This document shows positions 61,441 through 64,000 of a stretch of DNA of 64,000 bases, piece by piece. Each line of letters begins with the position of its first letter. The stretch's first letter is position 1. The translations under genes and the position numbers were made by a program. The notes under the pieces were generated by a model. The model was not told the origin of the DNA. It did not search any database and saw nothing but the letters and a program-made list of their open reading frames with translations. The stretch comes from Sphingomonas sp. PP-CE-3A-406. GTDB lineage: Bacteria > Pseudomonadota > Alphaproteobacteria > Sphingomonadales > Sphingomonadaceae. Location: NCBI RefSeq assembly GCF_003688625.1, contig NZ_RCWY01000001.1:434001-498000 (forward strand), read 5' to 3'.

Positions 61441-61512
61441 CGATGCCCCGATACAACGTCAACCGTTGCCTTTAAACCACATAATGACTGGAAGATTGCC
61501 GTTTCGGTGCAA

Positions 61513-62937
61513 TCAGGCGACCGATTCACCGCCGAGATCGATCCCCAGCGTGTCGAGCCGCTTGCGGAGCGTGTTCCGATTGATCCCCAGCGCACGGGCG
61601 GCGCGGAGCTGATTCTGCCCGTGGCGCGCGAGCATCACCTCGATCAACGGCCGTTCGACTTCGCCGATCACGCGGTCGTACAGGGTGCCATCGTCAAGGG
61701 CAGCGGGATCCTGGCGTGCGATCCGCTCGATCATCGCGCGGACCGCCTGCGCGATGTCGATATCGGGCGCCTCGCTCGCATCGACCTGCGTGCCGAGCAT
61801 CGTCCGGATCGCCTCGGCGTCGATCACTTCGTCGCGGGCGAGAACGGCGAGACGGCGCATGAGATTTTCGAGTTCGCGCACGTTGCCGGGCCATGCATGC
61901 GCACCGAGCACCGTGATTGCGTCGGTAGCGAGCTGGCGGCGCGGCAACCCCTGGATCGCGGCGTGATCGAGGAAGTGGCGCGCGAGCAAGGCGATGTCCT
62001 GCCGGCGCTCGCGTAGCGCGGGCAGCGCGATCGGCACGACGTTCAGACGGTAGAACAGGTCTTCGCGGAACTGGCCGGTCGCGACCTGCGCGGACAAGTC
62101 GCGATTGGTGGCGGCGACGATGCGAACGTCGACGCGGATCGTCCGCGCGCCACCGACGCTGGTGAACTCGCCCGACTGGAGCACGCGGAGGAGGCGAGTC
62201 TGCGCTTCCATCGGCATGTCGCCGATCTCGTCGAGGAACAGCGTGCCACCCGACGCCTGCTCGAACCGACCCGCATTACGCGTTGCCGCGCCGGTGAAGG
62301 CGCCGCGTTCGTGCCCGAACAGCTCGGCCTCGATCAGTTCGCGCGGGATCGCCGCCATGTTGATCGCTACGAACGGGGCTGCGCTGCGAGGGCCCAGATC
62401 ATGGATTGCGCGTGCGACGAGTTCCTTGCCGGTGCCCGATTCGCCCGAGATCAGCACGGTCAGGTCATTCGAAACGACGCGCGCGATGATCCGGTACACG
62501 TCCTGCATCGCCGCCGAGCGCCCGATCAACGGGAGCGCGCGGTCCTCGTCGTGGAGCGCGTCCTCCGACACCATGCCGCCGCGCGCGAGTGCGCCCGTTA
62601 CGGCGCTGGTCAGCACGTCGAGGTCGAACGGCTTGGGGAGGTACTCGTACGCGCCGACCTCGGCCGCGCGGACCGCGGTGGTCAGCGTGTTCTGCGCCGA
62701 CAGGACGATGATCGGCAGCAGCGGAAAGCGCGCGGCGACGCTGCGTACGTGATCGATGCCGTCGCCGTCGGGGAGGATGACGTCGGTGATGAGGACGTCG
62801 GGCAGAGACAGGGCGAGCGCGCGTTCGAGTTGCGCCAGGCTGTCGGCGACGGTGACGTCATGGCCGGCGCGACGGAGGGCCTGCGCGACGACGGTGCGGA
62901 TCGCGGCGTCGTCATCGACGACGAGGACGGTGCTCAT
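61513..62937 (-). CDS. ntrC: Response regulator NtrC
   Basis: 474-residue sigma-54 activator. The receiver has the phospho-Asp in LPDVLITDVILPDGDG; the AAA+ domain has the P-loop GESGTGKELVARAIHDLG, a complete GAFTGA in HERGAFTGAATRNAGRF, and Walker B FLDEIGDMP; a C-terminal FIS-like HTH (NQLRAARALGINRNTLRKRL) ends it. It should activate glutamine synthetase and other nitrogen-scavenging promoters. Its start overlaps the ntrB stop (ATGA). Confidence 0.96.
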   Translation of the reverse strand: MSTVLVVDDDAAIRTVVAQALRRAGHDVTVADSLAQLERALALSLPDVLITDVILPDGDGIDHVRSVAARFPLLPIIVLSAQNTLTTAVRAAEVGAYEYLPKPFDLDVLTSAVTGALARGGMVSEDALHDEDRALPLIGRSAAMQDVYRIIARVVSNDLTVLISGESGTGKELVARAIHDLGPRSAAPFVAINMAAIPRELIEAELFGHERGAFTGAATRNAGRFEQASGGTLFLDEIGDMPMEAQTRLLRVLQSGEFTSVGGARTIRVDVRIVAATNRDLSAQVATGQFREDLFYRLNVVPIALPALRERRQDIALLARHFLDHAAIQGLPRRQLATDAITVLGAHAWPGNVRELENLMRRLAVLARDEVIDAEAIRTMLGTQVDASEAPDIDIAQAVRAMIERIARQDPAALDDGTLYDRVIGEVERPLIEVMLARHGQNQLRAARALGINRNTLRKRLDTLGIDLGGESVA

Positions 62938-63998
62938 GATGCCGCTCTCGGAAGTAACAGGCGGAGGACGGTCATTTCCGGCGTACCTTCCCGGGCGTAT
63001 TGGACGATGCCGCCCATGTCTCGAGTGAGCTTGTCGACGAGCGCGAGACCGAGCCCCTGCCCTTCGCGACGACCCGACACGAACGGATCGAACAGGTGGT
63101 CGGCAATGTCGACCGGCGCGCCGGGGCCGTTGTCGAAGATGCAGATCTCAATCGGCAGCGGCACGCGCGGCTTGCCCGGCGCGGCGCTGACGGTGATGCC
63201 GTGGCGGTAAGCGGTCGTCATCACGAGCCGCGGTTCGCGTTCGTTTCTAACGGCTTCGCGCGCGTTCTTGAGTAGGTTTATGACGATCTGGAGCAGGGCA
63301 TCGCGGTTGATCTGCGCCGGCGGGAGCGAGGGATCGAAGCGTTCCTCGATCGCAATGCCGCGCGCGAACCCTGCTAGCGCGAGCCGGCGTGCGTGGCCGA
63401 GCAGCGGATAGATATTCTCGCTGGCGAGCGGCAGCGGCCGCGTGTCGCTGAAGTCCTGCATGCGGTCGATCAACGCGGCGATGCGATCGACCTCGGTGAC
63501 GATCAGCGTGGTGAGTTCGCCTGCGCCGAGCAACTGCGCGGCACCGCGGATGCCCGATAGCGGGTTCTTGATCTCGTGGGCGAGCATCGCGGCCGCGCCG
63601 ACTGCCGCTCTCGCCCCGGCAGCACGATCTGCTGAATGCCCCAGTCGCCGAGACGTCGCCGCGGCGTGGAGCGTGATAGCTCGCCAACCGGGATAGTCGG
63701 CGATCTGCGTCTCGGCGAAATCGACGCGGATCTTCACGCCGCGTGCGGTCGATATCTCGGTGTCGTATACGGCCAGCCCGTGCCCGTCGCGGTTACGCGG
63801 GTCGTCGGGCGGCGGTATGATCGCATCGAGCGGTTGGCCGATCATCAACCGCTCGGACAGGTTCAGCAATTGCTCGGCGAGTGCGTTGGCATGCGCGACG
63901 CGGTGGCCTGGATCGACGACGACGACCGCGACTGGGAGTGCTGCGAACAACTCCGCAAAGCCTGGCCGCACCCTGGATTGGGTGTCAGGCCGCTGCAA
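62934..63998 (-). CDS. ntrB: Sensor histidine kinase NtrB, start at or near the window edge
   Basis: 354 residues visible; cytoplasmic kinase that phosphorylates NtrC under nitrogen limitation and responds to PII. A PAS-like N-terminus (AELFAALPVAVVVVDPGHRV) is followed by the H-box MLAHEIKNPLSGIRGAAQLL, the N-box LLQIVINLLKNAREAVRNE and the G-box DNGPGAPVDIADHLFDPF and GQGLGLALVDKL. The only visible start is TTG at 63998, three bases from the edge, so the true start may lie outside. It leads the ntrB-ntrC-ntrY-ntrX-hfq-hflX run. Confidence 0.94.
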   Translation of the reverse strand: MQRPDTQSRVRPGFAELFAALPVAVVVVDPGHRVAHANALAEQLLNLSERLMIGQPLDAIIPPPDDPRNRDGHGLAVYDTEISTARGVKIRVDFAETQIADYPGWRAITLHAAATSRRLGHSADRAAGARAAVGAAAMLAHEIKNPLSGIRGAAQLLGAGELTTLIVTEVDRIAALIDRMQDFSDTRPLPLASENIYPLLGHARRLALAGFARGIAIEERFDPSLPPAQINRDALLQIVINLLKNAREAVRNEREPRLVMTTAYRHGITVSAAPGKPRVPLPIEICIFDNGPGAPVDIADHLFDPFVSGRREGQGLGLALVDKLTRDMGGIVQYAREGTPEMTVLRLLLPRAAS

Positions 63999-64000
63999 GT

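Overview
The window is a compact, high-GC (roughly two-thirds G+C) chromosomal segment from an alphaproteobacterium. It is most likely Sphingomonas or a close sphingomonad. The reasons are the ntrB-ntrC-ntrY-ntrX-hfq-hflX-mazG gene order, the tandem double-domain Hfq, a TonB-dependent receptor, retropepsin-type aspartic proteases, and many ATGA/GTGA stop-start overlaps. Genus level is inference; no rRNA is present. I see no insertion sequence, prophage, integrase or CRISPR array. Family assignments come from reading the translated sequence for motifs and architecture; no database search was run.

Layout. 1-2100: end of a small gene, arginine-catabolic astB, tRNA-Pro(CGG). 2391-4589: a three-gene cassette that looks like a small peptide-natural-product (RiPP-like) locus: a 94-residue peptide with two copies of WTISYST, an M29-type metallopeptidase homologue and a SAM methyltransferase. 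4635-7055: lepA and a RelB/ParE-type toxin-antitoxin pair. 7238-15288: TonB-dependent receptor, a three-domain GH18-like/deacetylase/glycosyltransferase protein, and modABC. 15319-22201: GH3 beta-glucosidase, htpG, a secreted peptidyl-prolyl isomerase and an FAD-dependent dehydrogenase. 22262-30149: cobalamin late-step and salvage genes (cobO, cobT, phosphatase, cobS forward; cobQ, cbiB, cobD reverse; cobP forward) with a cobalamin riboswitch in the middle.

30150-37615: an AT-rich stretch before a Crp/Fnr regulator, astA coupled to an M20 hydrolase, a DUF481 outer-membrane protein, rppH, an HDAC-like deacetylase and photolyase. 37844-45801: CFA-type lipid methyltransferase, SDR, purF, hisI, a lipoprotein, a MerR regulator coupled to an acyl-CoA dehydrogenase, and small unknown genes. 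45815-55888: a retropepsin-TPR protein, tRNA-Pro(TGG), a lytic transglycosylase, then the dacA-holB-metG-tatD-MBL-aspartic protease run and mazG. 55869-64000: hflX, double hfq, and the two nitrogen-regulatory two-component systems NtrYX and NtrBC, all on the minus strand.

Several parts fit together. The cob genes convert cobyrinic or cobinamide precursors to adenosylcobalamin, and no corrin-ring genes are visible here, which suits a salvaging organism. AstA and AstB belong to the arginine succinyltransferase pathway but lie about 30 kb apart, and an M20 peptidase is translationally coupled to astA. Bipartite dyad repeats sit repeatedly at gene 3' ends and probably act as terminators or mRNA stabilisers. 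The strongest candidate for an undescribed system is the 2391-4589 cassette; the double Hfq, the probable CTG start of the toxin and the tandem repeat inside cobP also merit attention.
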